DNA from: an uncultured Bacilli bacterium
GTDB lineage: Bacteria > Bacillota_I > Bacilli_A > RF39 > UBA660
Reading direction: 5' to 3'
Assembly: GCA_944363895.1 (NCBI GenBank)
Contig: CALVVP010000071.1
Location: forward strand, 1-5,070
DNA length: 5,070 bases
In this document: positions 1 to 5,070 of the stretch, piece by piece
How positions within the stretch are numbered: position 1 is the stretch's first letter
How the letters are laid out: each line of letters begins with the position of its first letter
Made by a program: the position numbers and the translations under genes
Notes under the pieces: generated by a model
Seen by the model: only the letters and a program-made list of their open reading frames with translations
What the model was told of the DNA's origin: nothing
Database searches by the model: none

Positions 1-332
1 TCATCATGTTAGGATTAGACAAAGAAGAATTAACTGAATTAGCGCAAAGGAGTGAGATAGTAATGGAATATAAAAAGATAGTTGATGAAGTTAATAATCA
101 AGAAGAATTATTCAAATGGTTTAGTGCTGATGAAGAAAGACAGATGTATGAAGATGCTTTATTTAAACAAGGTAAAGAAGATGGCTTAATCGAAGGCAAG
201 GAAGCTGGATTGATTGAAGGTGAGAAAAAAAGAGCTTCAAGCATTGCTAAGAACATGATAGCTGAAGGCATGAATATTGACTTAATTTCTAAATTAACTA
301 AACTAAGTAAATCCCAAATAATGCGATTATAA
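1..332 (+). CDS. Rpn/YhgA-like PD-(D/E)XK nuclease ('putative transposase'), C-terminal part, cut by window edge
   Basis: The frame is open to the left edge (the codon before the first ATG at 6 is sense, Ile) and no ribosome binding site precedes that ATG, so this is the 3' end of a longer gene; family members are usually about 250-320 residues. The visible ~109 residues hold no catalytic motif. What identifies them is the tail: a charged helical stretch, two 8-residue repeats (GKEDGLIE, GKEAGLIE), then a small helical domain ending IAKNMIAEGMNIDLISKLTK...SQIMRL. That pattern is typical of the C-terminus of the Rpn/PDDEXK_2 family, and the ending resembles a helix-turn-helix. Characterised Rpn proteins are DNA endonucleases that promote RecA-independent recombination, and some act in phage defence. 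The gene converges on the minus-strand cluster and is probably functionally unrelated to it. Family assignment is fairly confident; activity cannot be judged without the N-terminal domain. Confidence 0.72.
   Translation, partial: IMLGLDKEELTELAQRSEIVMEYKKIVDEVNNQEELFKWFSADEERQMYEDALFKQGKEDGLIEGKEAGLIEGEKKRASSIAKNMIAEGMNIDLISKLTKLSKSQIMRL
46..52 (+). promoter_or_regulatory. Strong internal Shine-Dalgarno within the Rpn-like gene
   Basis: AAAGGAG, complementary to the 16S rRNA 3' end, sits ten bases before the in-frame ATG at 63. It is the only evidence in the window for internal initiation. Confidence 0.35.
63..332 (+). CDS. Possible intragenic small protein: C-terminal 89 residues of the Rpn-like gene from an internal start
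   Basis: Seen: an in-frame ATG at 63 is preceded by AAAGGAG at 46-52, ten bases upstream, the strongest ribosome binding site match on this strand. It would make an 89-residue product beginning MEYKKIVDEV and comprising the charged linker, the GKExGLIE repeats and the helix-turn-helix-like tail without the nuclease domain. Known: in E. coli rpn genes, short in-frame proteins made from internal starts correspond to the C-terminal domain and neutralise the full-length nuclease. Inference: the same arrangement could exist here. The AAAGGAG also simply encodes Gln-Arg-Ser, so chance is a real alternative. A weak extended -10 (TGtTAGGAT at 7-15) lies upstream, but its -35 would be outside the window. 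This is a hypothesis overlapping the main gene, not a firm gene call. Confidence 0.25.
   Translation: MEYKKIVDEVNNQEELFKWFSADEERQMYEDALFKQGKEDGLIEGKEAGLIEGEKKRASSIAKNMIAEGMNIDLISKLTKLSKSQIMRL
171..218 (+). repeat. Two tandem 24-bp coding repeats (GKE[D/A]GLIE)
   Basis: The units are 171-194 and 195-218, each encoding eight residues, with the first codon of a third unit (Gly, then Glu) following. They differ at 6 of 24 bases; five of the changes are silent and one changes Asp to Ala. Glu/Gly/Lys-rich repeats of this kind are common in the linker between the nuclease domain and the C-terminal helices of Rpn-family proteins. The silent divergence suggests an old duplication kept for its protein sequence. 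Confidence 0.8.
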
Positions 333-371
333 AGAGTGTAAAATAAAGTGTATAAATTTTTTACACTCTTT
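331..371 (+). terminator. 13-bp perfect hairpin overlapping the Rpn-like stop codon; probable terminator
   Basis: Arms 331-343 and 359-371 (AAAGAGTGTAAAA / TTTTACACTCTTT) pair perfectly around a 15-base loop. The left arm begins inside the TAA stop at 330-332. A shorter alternative stem (AGTGTA 347-352 with TACACT 362-367) competes for the same right arm. The right arm ends in TTT but is followed by AATAAAT, so the U-tract is short on this strand; transcripts from the left would next meet the AT-rich hairpin at 384-411. The position directly after the gene favours a terminator or an mRNA 3'-end stabiliser. Confidence 0.5.
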
Positions 372-381
372 AATAAATATT

Positions 382-411
382 AAAAAAATTAACTTTAATT
401 AGTTAATTTTT
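382..411 (-). terminator. AT-rich hairpin with T-tract at the end of the HPt-receiver gene; possibly bidirectional
   Basis: Arms 384-393 and 402-411 (AAAAATTAAC / GTTAATTTTT) form a 10-bp perfect stem with an 8-base loop. Read on the minus strand, the second arm runs into seven T's (388-382), the layout of an intrinsic terminator. The stem contains only one G-C pair, so it is weak. It includes the last codons and the TAA stop (399-401) of the minus-strand gene. On the plus strand it is followed by ATTGTTTTTTC, so it may serve both converging genes. Confidence 0.5.
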
Positions 412-1160
412 ATTGTTTTTTCAACCACTGTCTTAATATCCCTTTCATTAAATGGTTTTCTTAAAACATCAATAATTGGGTATTCTTTAGCCTTTTTAAT
501 AAAATCATCATTACCTAATCCAGTAATAATAGAAACTGGGATTTTTTTAAATAAATCGTTTGCTTTAAAATATTCTAATACTTGAAAACCATTAACATTC
601 GGCATATTCAAGTCCAACAACATAGCAATTATTCTATGATTCGTTTGAACCATTGTTAAAGCCTCATTACCATCTTTAGCAATAATCACATCATAGACAT
701 CATTAAATATTTTTTTTATAAAACTACTGATAACATTCGAGTCATCGACAACTAATATAGCTTTATCTTTAGCACTATGCATTACTTGTTGCTTAATTGG
801 TTCTTGTCCAAAATATTTTCTTACAATATTTAAAATACGATAAGTTTCATTCATCAATTCATCAAAATGATCATAAATATAATAAATATTATTAGCTTTA
901 CTTTCTAATTCGTGTTGATATGATAATTCAGCTAATTTATCAAAACCAAAATATTTCGCATCGCTTTTTAAAGAATGAACCAAAATAGCATAATTAGCCA
1001 TATCAGCCACTTCTTTATATTTTTTTATATTAGCTATCTTGTCATCAATTTCATTTAAAAATGTTCCTAAAGTTTCATTGTAGGTTTCAATATCCCCAAA
1101 TAATTCTAAACTTTTTTCTAAATTTATACCATTAGCTCTTAAAATATTTACATCTTTCAT
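399..1160 (-). CDS. HPt domain-receiver domain phosphorelay protein without output domain
   Basis: The protein has 253 residues. Residues ~1-118 form a helical histidine phosphotransfer (HPt) domain with the motif HSLKSDA, His62 being the expected phosphorylated residue. A short linker (~119-131) leads to a receiver (CheY-like) domain at ~132-253 with all key residues: acidic pair Asp139/Asp140 in ILVVDD, phosphoacceptor Asp183 in LLDLNMP, Thr213 in IITG and Lys235 in RKPF. No DNA-binding, cyclic-di-GMP or kinase domain follows, so it probably passes phosphate between a kinase and another partner, or signals through protein contact in the cytoplasm. The ATG at 1160 is supported by AGGTGAT at 1164-1170. 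It lies 39 bp after the ABC permease in the same direction and has its own candidate promoter. No histidine kinase is in the window. Domain calls are firm; partners and process are unknown. Confidence 0.9.
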   Translation of the reverse strand: MKDVNILRANGINLEKSLELFGDIETYNETLGTFLNEIDDKIANIKKYKEVADMANYAILVHSLKSDAKYFGFDKLAELSYQHELESKANNIYYIYDHFDELMNETYRILNIVRKYFGQEPIKQQVMHSAKDKAILVVDDSNVISSFIKKIFNDVYDVIIAKDGNEALTMVQTNHRIIAMLLDLNMPNVNGFQVLEYFKANDLFKKIPVSIITGLGNDDFIKKAKEYPIIDVLRKPFNERDIKTVVEKTIKIN

Positions 1161-1163
1161 GCT

Positions 1164-1170
1164 ATCACCT
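1164..1170 (-). promoter_or_regulatory. Ribosome binding site of the HPt-receiver gene
   Basis: On the minus strand AGGTGAT is followed by AGC and the ATG at 1160. The same 11-base stretch, ATAGGTGATAG, precedes the ABC ATPase start (4949-4939), which helps fix both starts. Confidence 0.75.
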
Positions 1171-1177
1171 ATAAACC

Positions 1178-1207
1178 ATTATATCATAAAACCAGCTCAT
1201 TATTCAA
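1178..1207 (-). promoter_or_regulatory. Candidate sigma-A promoter of the HPt-receiver gene (extended -10)
   Basis: On the minus strand a perfect TATAAT (1183-1178) is preceded by TGA, giving an extended -10 (TGaTATAAT, 1186-1178). TTGAAT at 1207-1202 is a 4/6 match to the -35 with an 18-base spacer, and it overlaps the stop codon of the ABC permease. Transcription would begin near 1171-1172, leaving a very short leader with the ribosome binding site almost at the 5' end. The HPt-receiver gene could therefore be expressed both from this promoter and by read-through from the ABC genes, as no terminator is visible in the gap. Confidence 0.5.
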
Positions 1208-4200
1208 CTGATTTTAACGATTCAATCATATCAATTCGTTTTAAAACAAAATAGGTTACAAATTGAACTAAAACTGTAAAGAAAATCATAATTATAAAAG
1301 CATAGACAAAACTTAATGGCTTTATATTTTTAACAAATAAGATTTCATCAGTCTCAGCTATCGTTAAAACAAAAGTATTTAAAATAGTACCTAAAAATAA
1401 ACCAATAATAATACCAATGGAAGTTAAGATTAAAGTTTCCCGGTAAACATAAGTAGAAACTTCTTTATCTTTAAATCCTAGTACTTTTAAAGTTGCTATT
1501 TCTCTTTTTCTTTCGTTAATATTAATAGCTGTTAAGTTATATAAAACAATAATTGCTAGTAGACTAGAAGCAGCAATAATTAAATAAATTATATTATTTA
1601 AGCCATCAACAATATCATTAAAGACATCTAAACTATCAACCGTATATTGAATATTAGTAAAATATCCGGAATCCAATAAATCAGTCGCTAATTGTTCATG
1701 ATTATCATTATTGACATCAGTAATAATGGTATTATAAGTTAGTTCATTAAATATTTTATTATAATAGTTACTAGTCATGTAAATATAACTGTTGACATAA
1801 TTTTCACAAATACCATTAACTCTTAAAATAAATAGTTCATTTTCACTATTGCGAATTTGAATATCCTCACCTACTTTAACATCTAAAGATTCTGCCATTT
1901 TTTCTGTAATAATAACTCCATCATCCGATAAAGTTAAAGGATTGCCATTTAAATCTTTCAAATTAAAATATTTACCGACAATATCTAAATTTTCAAAAGC
2001 CATTAAATAAGTATCAATTCTTTTACCATCAGTTTCAAAAACATAACTTTCCATATGGGTATATAATAAATCATTTATATTTTTACTATTTAATAAACTA
2101 TTTATTTCTTCATTAGGTGATGTGACTTCTTCATTTAATATCAACATTGAATCATACAAATGAATTGTCTCATATTGTAAAGAAACTAATGAAGAAACAC
2201 TGTCTCTTAAACCAAAACCGGTTAATAATAAAGCTGTACAACCAGAAATACCTAAAAGTGTCATAATGATTCTTTTTTTATACCTAAACATATTTCTAAT
2301 CGTTACTTTCCAAGTAAACGATAATCTTTTCCAGATAAATGTTACTTTTTCTAAAATAACCTTTTTACCATTTTTTAAAGGAGCTGGTCGTAATAATGTC
2401 GCCGGAACATATTTAAAGTCTTTTAAAATAGTAATTAGTGTGACAATAATCATTAAAGACAAAGTAACTAAAATAATGGAAATACAAGGTATCACTTCCG
2501 CATAGGTTTTAAGATTAGGAATAATATAATTAGAGTGATATATATTATAGATAATATGAGGAATATAAGCATAACCAATAATTAAACCAATAATTAAACC
2601 AATGGAAGTCGCCATTAAAACATAAAATAAATAACTCATTATTATTTTAAATTTACTAATTCCTAATGATACATAAATACCAATTTCGCCTCTTTCTTCC
2701 TCGATCATTCGCGTCATAGTATTTAAACTCATTAAGAAAACGACTAACATAAAGAAAACCGGAAAAACAGCTGCAATTGCATCTACTTTAGTAGCATTTT
2801 CATAAAAATTAGTATAGCCTGAATTATCTTCCCGACTCATTAAATACCAAACTGGTTTTTCGATGGTATTTAACTGTTCTTTAGCATCTTCTATCGACTG
2901 TTCAGCTTGAGCTATTTCTTCTAAATAAAGTTGATAATTCTCTTCATATTCTTGATATCCTTGATTTAGTTCTTGTTCATTTTCTTTAATTAATTCATAA
3001 TTATTGTTTAATTCAGTAACAGCTTTATCAAACTCTATTTCCCATTTTTCCATATTTTCTTGTAATTGTTGTTCATTTGTAGCAAGAGTATTTTTAGTAT
3101 TAATTAAAATTTCTAAATTAGTCTTAGTTTCATTTAACTGAACCAAAGTGGCTTGATAAGCTAAATATTCTGGACTGGTTGGATCTAATGTCGTTAATAA
3201 ATTGTTGATATTATCAATTTGAGCATCGATATTTTCTAAATTAGTTTCTAATTCAGTTTCTTTTAAATTATATTGGTTTAAAATTTGGGCGAACTGATCT
3301 TTTCCGGCTTCTAATTCTTCATTCGCCTGATTAAAAGTTCGCTCCATTTCTTTACTAGTTGCTTGTAATTCATCATAGCCTTCTTGCCACTGTTGATAAG
3401 CTTTTTCTATTTCTTCTTTACCTTCATCTAATTCTTTTAAAGCATCACTTAATTTTTGTTCATTTTCTAATCTTTCTTTATTTAACTGTTCTTCGGCATC
3501 ATTTATTTCTTTCATTGCTTCAGCTAAAATTTCTTCATATCTAATTGTTTCCCGAATTGGTTTTAATTCTTTTAATTTATTATCTAAAGCTTCAATAATT
3601 GCATTATATTCTTCTAAATAAGCTATTTCATCAACGCCATCTTTAGCAATAATATAAATTTCTGTATAATATTCAACATCAAAATTTTCTTTTGGAATAA
3701 AGATATATTGATCTAATTTCCCATCACCAACTGTCGATATTCCTTTTGTTCGATAAATATATAATGAACTAGTAATTGTTCCAGAAACAGTATACTCTTT
3801 TATTTTTAAATTATCAGATTCAATGATTATTTTATCGCCAATATTATAAGTTCCTTCTTCGACTAGACATTCATTTTCATTAGGCATCGTTCCACTAATT
3901 AAATTAACTTTATTAATATTTTCATTAATAGCATGAATTCTGGTTACCTCACCATCTAAAACTAAATCAAAAGAATATGATGGTTCAACAATTAAATTGT
4001 CAGCTACTTCTTTGATTGATTCTAAATCACCTTCTGTCAACCCCATCGTACTAACAATTTTATAATCCATTAAATTAGTATTGTCATAGTATTCATCGAC
4101 AGTTTTTATCATATCCATCGATGCTTCTCGAACTCCTGAGAAAAAAGCACTTCCTAAAGCGACAATAAAAATTAAAGATAAAAATCTTCCTAAAGAGTTC

Positions 4201-4235
4201 TTTATTTTTCTAAAACTATTAATAAAAATCAACAT
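1200..4235 (-). CDS. Large FtsX-type ABC transporter permease with coiled-coil ectodomain
   Basis: The protein has 1011 residues from the ATG at 4235. In order: TM1 ~16-36; a MacB-like extracellular domain ~40-230 (GTMPNENE...NIGDKI...YTVSGT); a Glu/Gln/Asn/Leu-rich coiled coil ~232-458, broken at DPTSPEY (351-357); an FtsX core with TM2-4 (~485-506, 530-556, 580-604) containing EEERGEIGIYVSLGISK; a conserved cytoplasmic link with LLRPAPLKNGKK and RNMFRYKKR; TM5 ~655-675; a second extracellular domain ~680-875; and a second FtsX core with TM6-8 (~880-902, 932-958, 972-997) containing NERKREIATLKVLGF. These features match a widespread but poorly characterised Firmicutes permease family. With the ATPase just upstream it forms a type VII ABC system; cargo or partner enzyme is unknown. 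The start shares one base with the ATPase stop (TAATG). A TTG six bases upstream (4241) is the alternative start, with GAGGAG at 4247-4252 serving either. Confidence 0.92.
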   Translation of the reverse strand: MLIFINSFRKIKNSLGRFLSLIFIVALGSAFFSGVREASMDMIKTVDEYYDNTNLMDYKIVSTMGLTEGDLESIKEVADNLIVEPSYSFDLVLDGEVTRIHAINENINKVNLISGTMPNENECLVEEGTYNIGDKIIIESDNLKIKEYTVSGTITSSLYIYRTKGISTVGDGKLDQYIFIPKENFDVEYYTEIYIIAKDGVDEIAYLEEYNAIIEALDNKLKELKPIRETIRYEEILAEAMKEINDAEEQLNKERLENEQKLSDALKELDEGKEEIEKAYQQWQEGYDELQATSKEMERTFNQANEELEAGKDQFAQILNQYNLKETELETNLENIDAQIDNINNLLTTLDPTSPEYLAYQATLVQLNETKTNLEILINTKNTLATNEQQLQENMEKWEIEFDKAVTELNNNYELIKENEQELNQGYQEYEENYQLYLEEIAQAEQSIEDAKEQLNTIEKPVWYLMSREDNSGYTNFYENATKVDAIAAVFPVFFMLVVFLMSLNTMTRMIEEERGEIGIYVSLGISKFKIIMSYLFYVLMATSIGLIIGLIIGYAYIPHIIYNIYHSNYIIPNLKTYAEVIPCISIILVTLSLMIIVTLITILKDFKYVPATLLRPAPLKNGKKVILEKVTFIWKRLSFTWKVTIRNMFRYKKRIIMTLLGISGCTALLLTGFGLRDSVSSLVSLQYETIHLYDSMLILNEEVTSPNEEINSLLNSKNINDLLYTHMESYVFETDGKRIDTYLMAFENLDIVGKYFNLKDLNGNPLTLSDDGVIITEKMAESLDVKVGEDIQIRNSENELFILRVNGICENYVNSYIYMTSNYYNKIFNELTYNTIITDVNNDNHEQLATDLLDSGYFTNIQYTVDSLDVFNDIVDGLNNIIYLIIAASSLLAIIVLYNLTAININERKREIATLKVLGFKDKEVSTYVYRETLILTSIGIIIGLFLGTILNTFVLTIAETDEILFVKNIKPLSFVYAFIIMIFFTVLVQFVTYFVLKRIDMIESLKSVE
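2573..2603 (-). repeat. 12-bp perfect tandem repeat (2.6 copies) inside a permease membrane segment
   Basis: AACCAATAATTA (plus strand) occurs at 2573-2584 and 2585-2596, followed by seven matching bases to 2603. On the coding strand each unit encodes four residues, giving GLIIGLIIG in TM3 of the permease. Slippage would add or remove four residues without breaking the frame. Confidence 0.8.
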
Positions 4236-4936
4236 TACCAATCAAGCTCCTCGACTAATTTAGGATTGTTATTAATTGTTATATCAGATACTTGACCATT
4301 TTTAATTCTTATTACTTTATCAGCAATATCCGCTATAATAGCATTATGGGTAATAATAATTGTCGTCATTCCCGAATCATGACAAGTTTTTTGGAGTAAT
4401 TCTAAGATTAATTTACCTGTTTTAGAATCTAAGGCACCAGTTGGTTCATCACATAATAACAACTTAGGATTTTTAGCTAGTGCTCGAGCAATTGATACTC
4501 TTTGTTGTTCCCCCCCGGATAATTGGGCAGGAAAATGATTAATTCTATCACCTAGTCCAACACTTTTTAATGTTTCTTCGCTATCTTTAGGGTTTTTACA
4601 AATTTGACTAGCTAAAGAAACATTTTCTAAAGCTGTTAAATTACCAACTAAATTATAAAATTGAAAAACAAAACCAATATCATATCTTCGATAATTAGTT
4701 AATTGTTTTTTATTATATTTAGATATATCTTCACCGTCGACGATAATCGTACCACTATCAGCGATATCCATTCCACCTAAAATGTTTAAGACAGTTGTTT
4801 TCCCAGCACCTGATGGACCTAAAATAACAACTAACTCACCATTATTAATTTCAAATGATACATTTTCAATTGCTTTAATGATTACTTCACCCATTTTATA
4901 ACTTTTAGTAATATTTTTAACATCGATATAAGCCAT
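4235..4936 (-). CDS. ABC transporter ATP-binding protein, MacB/LolD/FtsE class
   Basis: The protein has 233 residues, the usual length for this class, and is the cytoplasmic motor of the FtsX-type permease encoded directly downstream. All ABC motifs are intact: A-loop Tyr13, Walker A GPSGAGKTT (40-48), Q-loop Gln92 in VFQFYNL, signature LSGGEQQ (139-145), Walker B KLLLCDE with catalytic Glu164, D-loop ALDS (168-171) and H-loop His197 in IIITH. The GFVFQFYNL and CDEPTGALDS wording is typical of the MacB/LolD group rather than of nutrient importers. ATP binding and hydrolysis should drive conformational changes passed across the membrane by the permease. The start is set at the ATG at 4936, because AGGTGAT (4947-4941) lies just upstream. 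A GTG at 4945 extends the frame by three residues but is itself part of that ribosome binding site. The stop overlaps the permease ATG by one base, indicating coupled translation. Confidence 0.95.
   Translation of the reverse strand: MAYIDVKNITKSYKMGEVIIKAIENVSFEINNGELVVILGPSGAGKTTVLNILGGMDIADSGTIIVDGEDISKYNKKQLTNYRRYDIGFVFQFYNLVGNLTALENVSLASQICKNPKDSEETLKSVGLGDRINHFPAQLSGGEQQRVSIARALAKNPKLLLCDEPTGALDSKTGKLILELLQKTCHDSGMTTIIITHNAIIADIADKVIRIKNGQVSDITINNNPKLVEELDW
4247..4252 (-). promoter_or_regulatory. Ribosome binding site of the permease, inside the ATPase coding end
   Basis: On the minus strand GAGGAG lies within the last codons of the ATPase. It is 11 bases before the ATG at 4235 and 5 bases before a TTG at 4241. 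The TAATG stop/start overlap favours the ATG, although the spacing alone would also allow the TTG. Confidence 0.65.
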
Positions 4937-4940
4937 TTCT

Positions 4941-4947
4941 ATCACCT
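4941..4947 (-). promoter_or_regulatory. Ribosome binding site of the ABC ATPase, deciding its start
   Basis: On the minus strand AGGTGAT is followed by AGAA and the ATG at 4936. The upstream in-frame GTG (4945-4943) falls inside this site and so is unlikely to be the start. Confidence 0.8.
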
Positions 4948-4961
4948 ATTCTTCTAATTAA

Positions 4962-4990
4962 ATTATACATCGATTATGAATAAAAAACAA
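4962..4990 (-). promoter_or_regulatory. Candidate sigma-A promoter of the ABC operon
   Basis: On the minus strand a perfect TATAAT (4967-4962) lies 17 bases after TTGTTT (4990-4985, a 3/6 match to the -35). An A/T-rich stretch further upstream could act as an UP element. Transcription would start near 4955, giving a leader of about 19 bases before the ATG at 4936. No operator-like inverted repeat or riboswitch is visible. Confidence 0.6.
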
Positions 4991-5024
4991 TAAAAATATA
5001 GATTTTTAATATAATTTTGCAAAG

Positions 5025-5065
5025 AAAAAACTAATAAAATTTATTTTAAATAATTTACTAGTTTT
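5025..5065 (-). terminator. Probable terminator of a minus-strand gene lying beyond the right edge
   Basis: Arms 5065-5054 and 5038-5027 (minus-strand AAAACTAGTAAA / TTTATTAGTTTT) pair over 12 positions around a 15-base loop, with one G-U wobble. The second arm runs into TTTTTT then CTTT. In a plus-strand RNA the wobble position becomes an A-C mismatch, so the structure fits minus-strand transcription better. It would separate an unseen upstream gene from the ABC operon promoter. The stem is AT-rich and weak, hence moderate confidence. Confidence 0.4.
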
Positions 5066-5070
5066 ATATT

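Noticed and set aside
1..371. Complete insertion sequence around the 'putative transposase'
   Set aside because: Only the gene's 3' end is visible; the hairpin after it is a closed inverted repeat rather than one of two element ends, and no target-site duplication can be identified.
2266..2505. 79-codon plus-strand open frame
   Set aside because: It lies entirely antisense to the permease gene, has no convincing ribosome binding site, and resembles no family; it is a by-product of the AT-rich coding strand.
3359..3544. 61-codon plus-strand open frame rich in Leu and His
   Set aside because: It is the antisense of the Glu/Gln/Lys-rich coiled-coil region, which predictably gives Leu/Phe/His-rich false frames that look like membrane proteins.
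1200..4936. BceAB-type bacitracin/peptide resistance transporter
   Set aside because: BceB-type permeases are about 650 residues with ten membrane segments and one ectodomain and usually sit beside a BceRS two-component system. This permease has two FtsX cores, about eight membrane segments and a coiled coil, and no kinase neighbour.
399..4936. Mycoplasma-like genetic code (TGA as Trp)
   Set aside because: All three minus-strand genes read through with TGG for Trp and no in-frame TGA, so the standard bacterial code suffices.
4937..4945. GTG start extending the ATPase by three residues
   Set aside because: The GTG is part of the AGGTGAT ribosome binding site of the ATG at 4936, so it cannot readily serve as the start.
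4976..4993. Five-codon plus-strand ATG frame (leader peptide?)
   Set aside because: It opposes the ABC promoter region, has no ribosome binding site and no downstream plus-strand gene.
4991..5008. 7-bp A/T-only hairpin just upstream of the ABC -35
   Set aside because: It contains no G-C pair and is expected by chance in such AT-rich DNA; at most it forms part of an A/T-rich UP element.

Overview
The window is very AT-rich. Coding genes have AGGAG/AGGTG-type ribosome binding sites, every visible stop codon is TAA, and Trp is encoded by TGG with no in-frame TGA. This fits a low-GC Firmicute using the standard bacterial code. The protein types (a gut-Firmicute style Rpn/PD-(D/E)XK tail and a large FtsX permease with a coiled coil) suggest a gut-associated Bacilli/Erysipelotrichia-like lineage, but the window cannot fix the genus.

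Layout from left to right. At 1-332 on the + strand is the C-terminal end of a Rpn/YhgA-like PD-(D/E)XK nuclease ('putative transposase'), whose catalytic domain lies outside the window. It carries an 8-residue tandem repeat and a strong internal ribosome binding site before an in-frame ATG at 63. It is followed by a 13-bp hairpin overlapping its stop codon and a second AT-rich hairpin that can act as a terminator for both converging transcription units. The rest is a minus-strand cluster read from right to left: an ABC ATPase (4936-4235), a 1011-residue FtsX-type permease translationally coupled to it by a TAATG junction (4235-1200), and, after a 39-bp gap with its own candidate promoter, an HPt-receiver phosphorelay protein (1160-399). 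At the right edge are a promoter for the ABC pair and a hairpin that looks like the terminator of another minus-strand gene beyond the window.

How the genes may work together: the ATPase and permease form a MacB/LolCDE/FtsEX-type (type VII) ABC system. Its permease holds a roughly 227-residue coiled-coil ectodomain with a proline-containing break near the middle, so it probably forms a helical hairpin projecting from the membrane into the cell wall. Systems of this class do mechanical work outside the membrane, either extruding substrates or activating wall enzymes; the substrate cannot be read from this sequence. The HPt-receiver protein has both phosphorylatable residues (His62, Asp183) but no DNA-binding or enzymatic output and no histidine kinase beside it. 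It may be a phosphorelay intermediate. Whether it is connected to the ABC system is inferred only from neighbourhood.

There is no tRNA, rRNA, CRISPR array or complete insertion sequence, and no gene-free stretch over 300 bases. The most interesting leads are the possible intragenic small protein within the Rpn gene, the output-less HPt-receiver fusion, and the coiled-coil FtsX permease.
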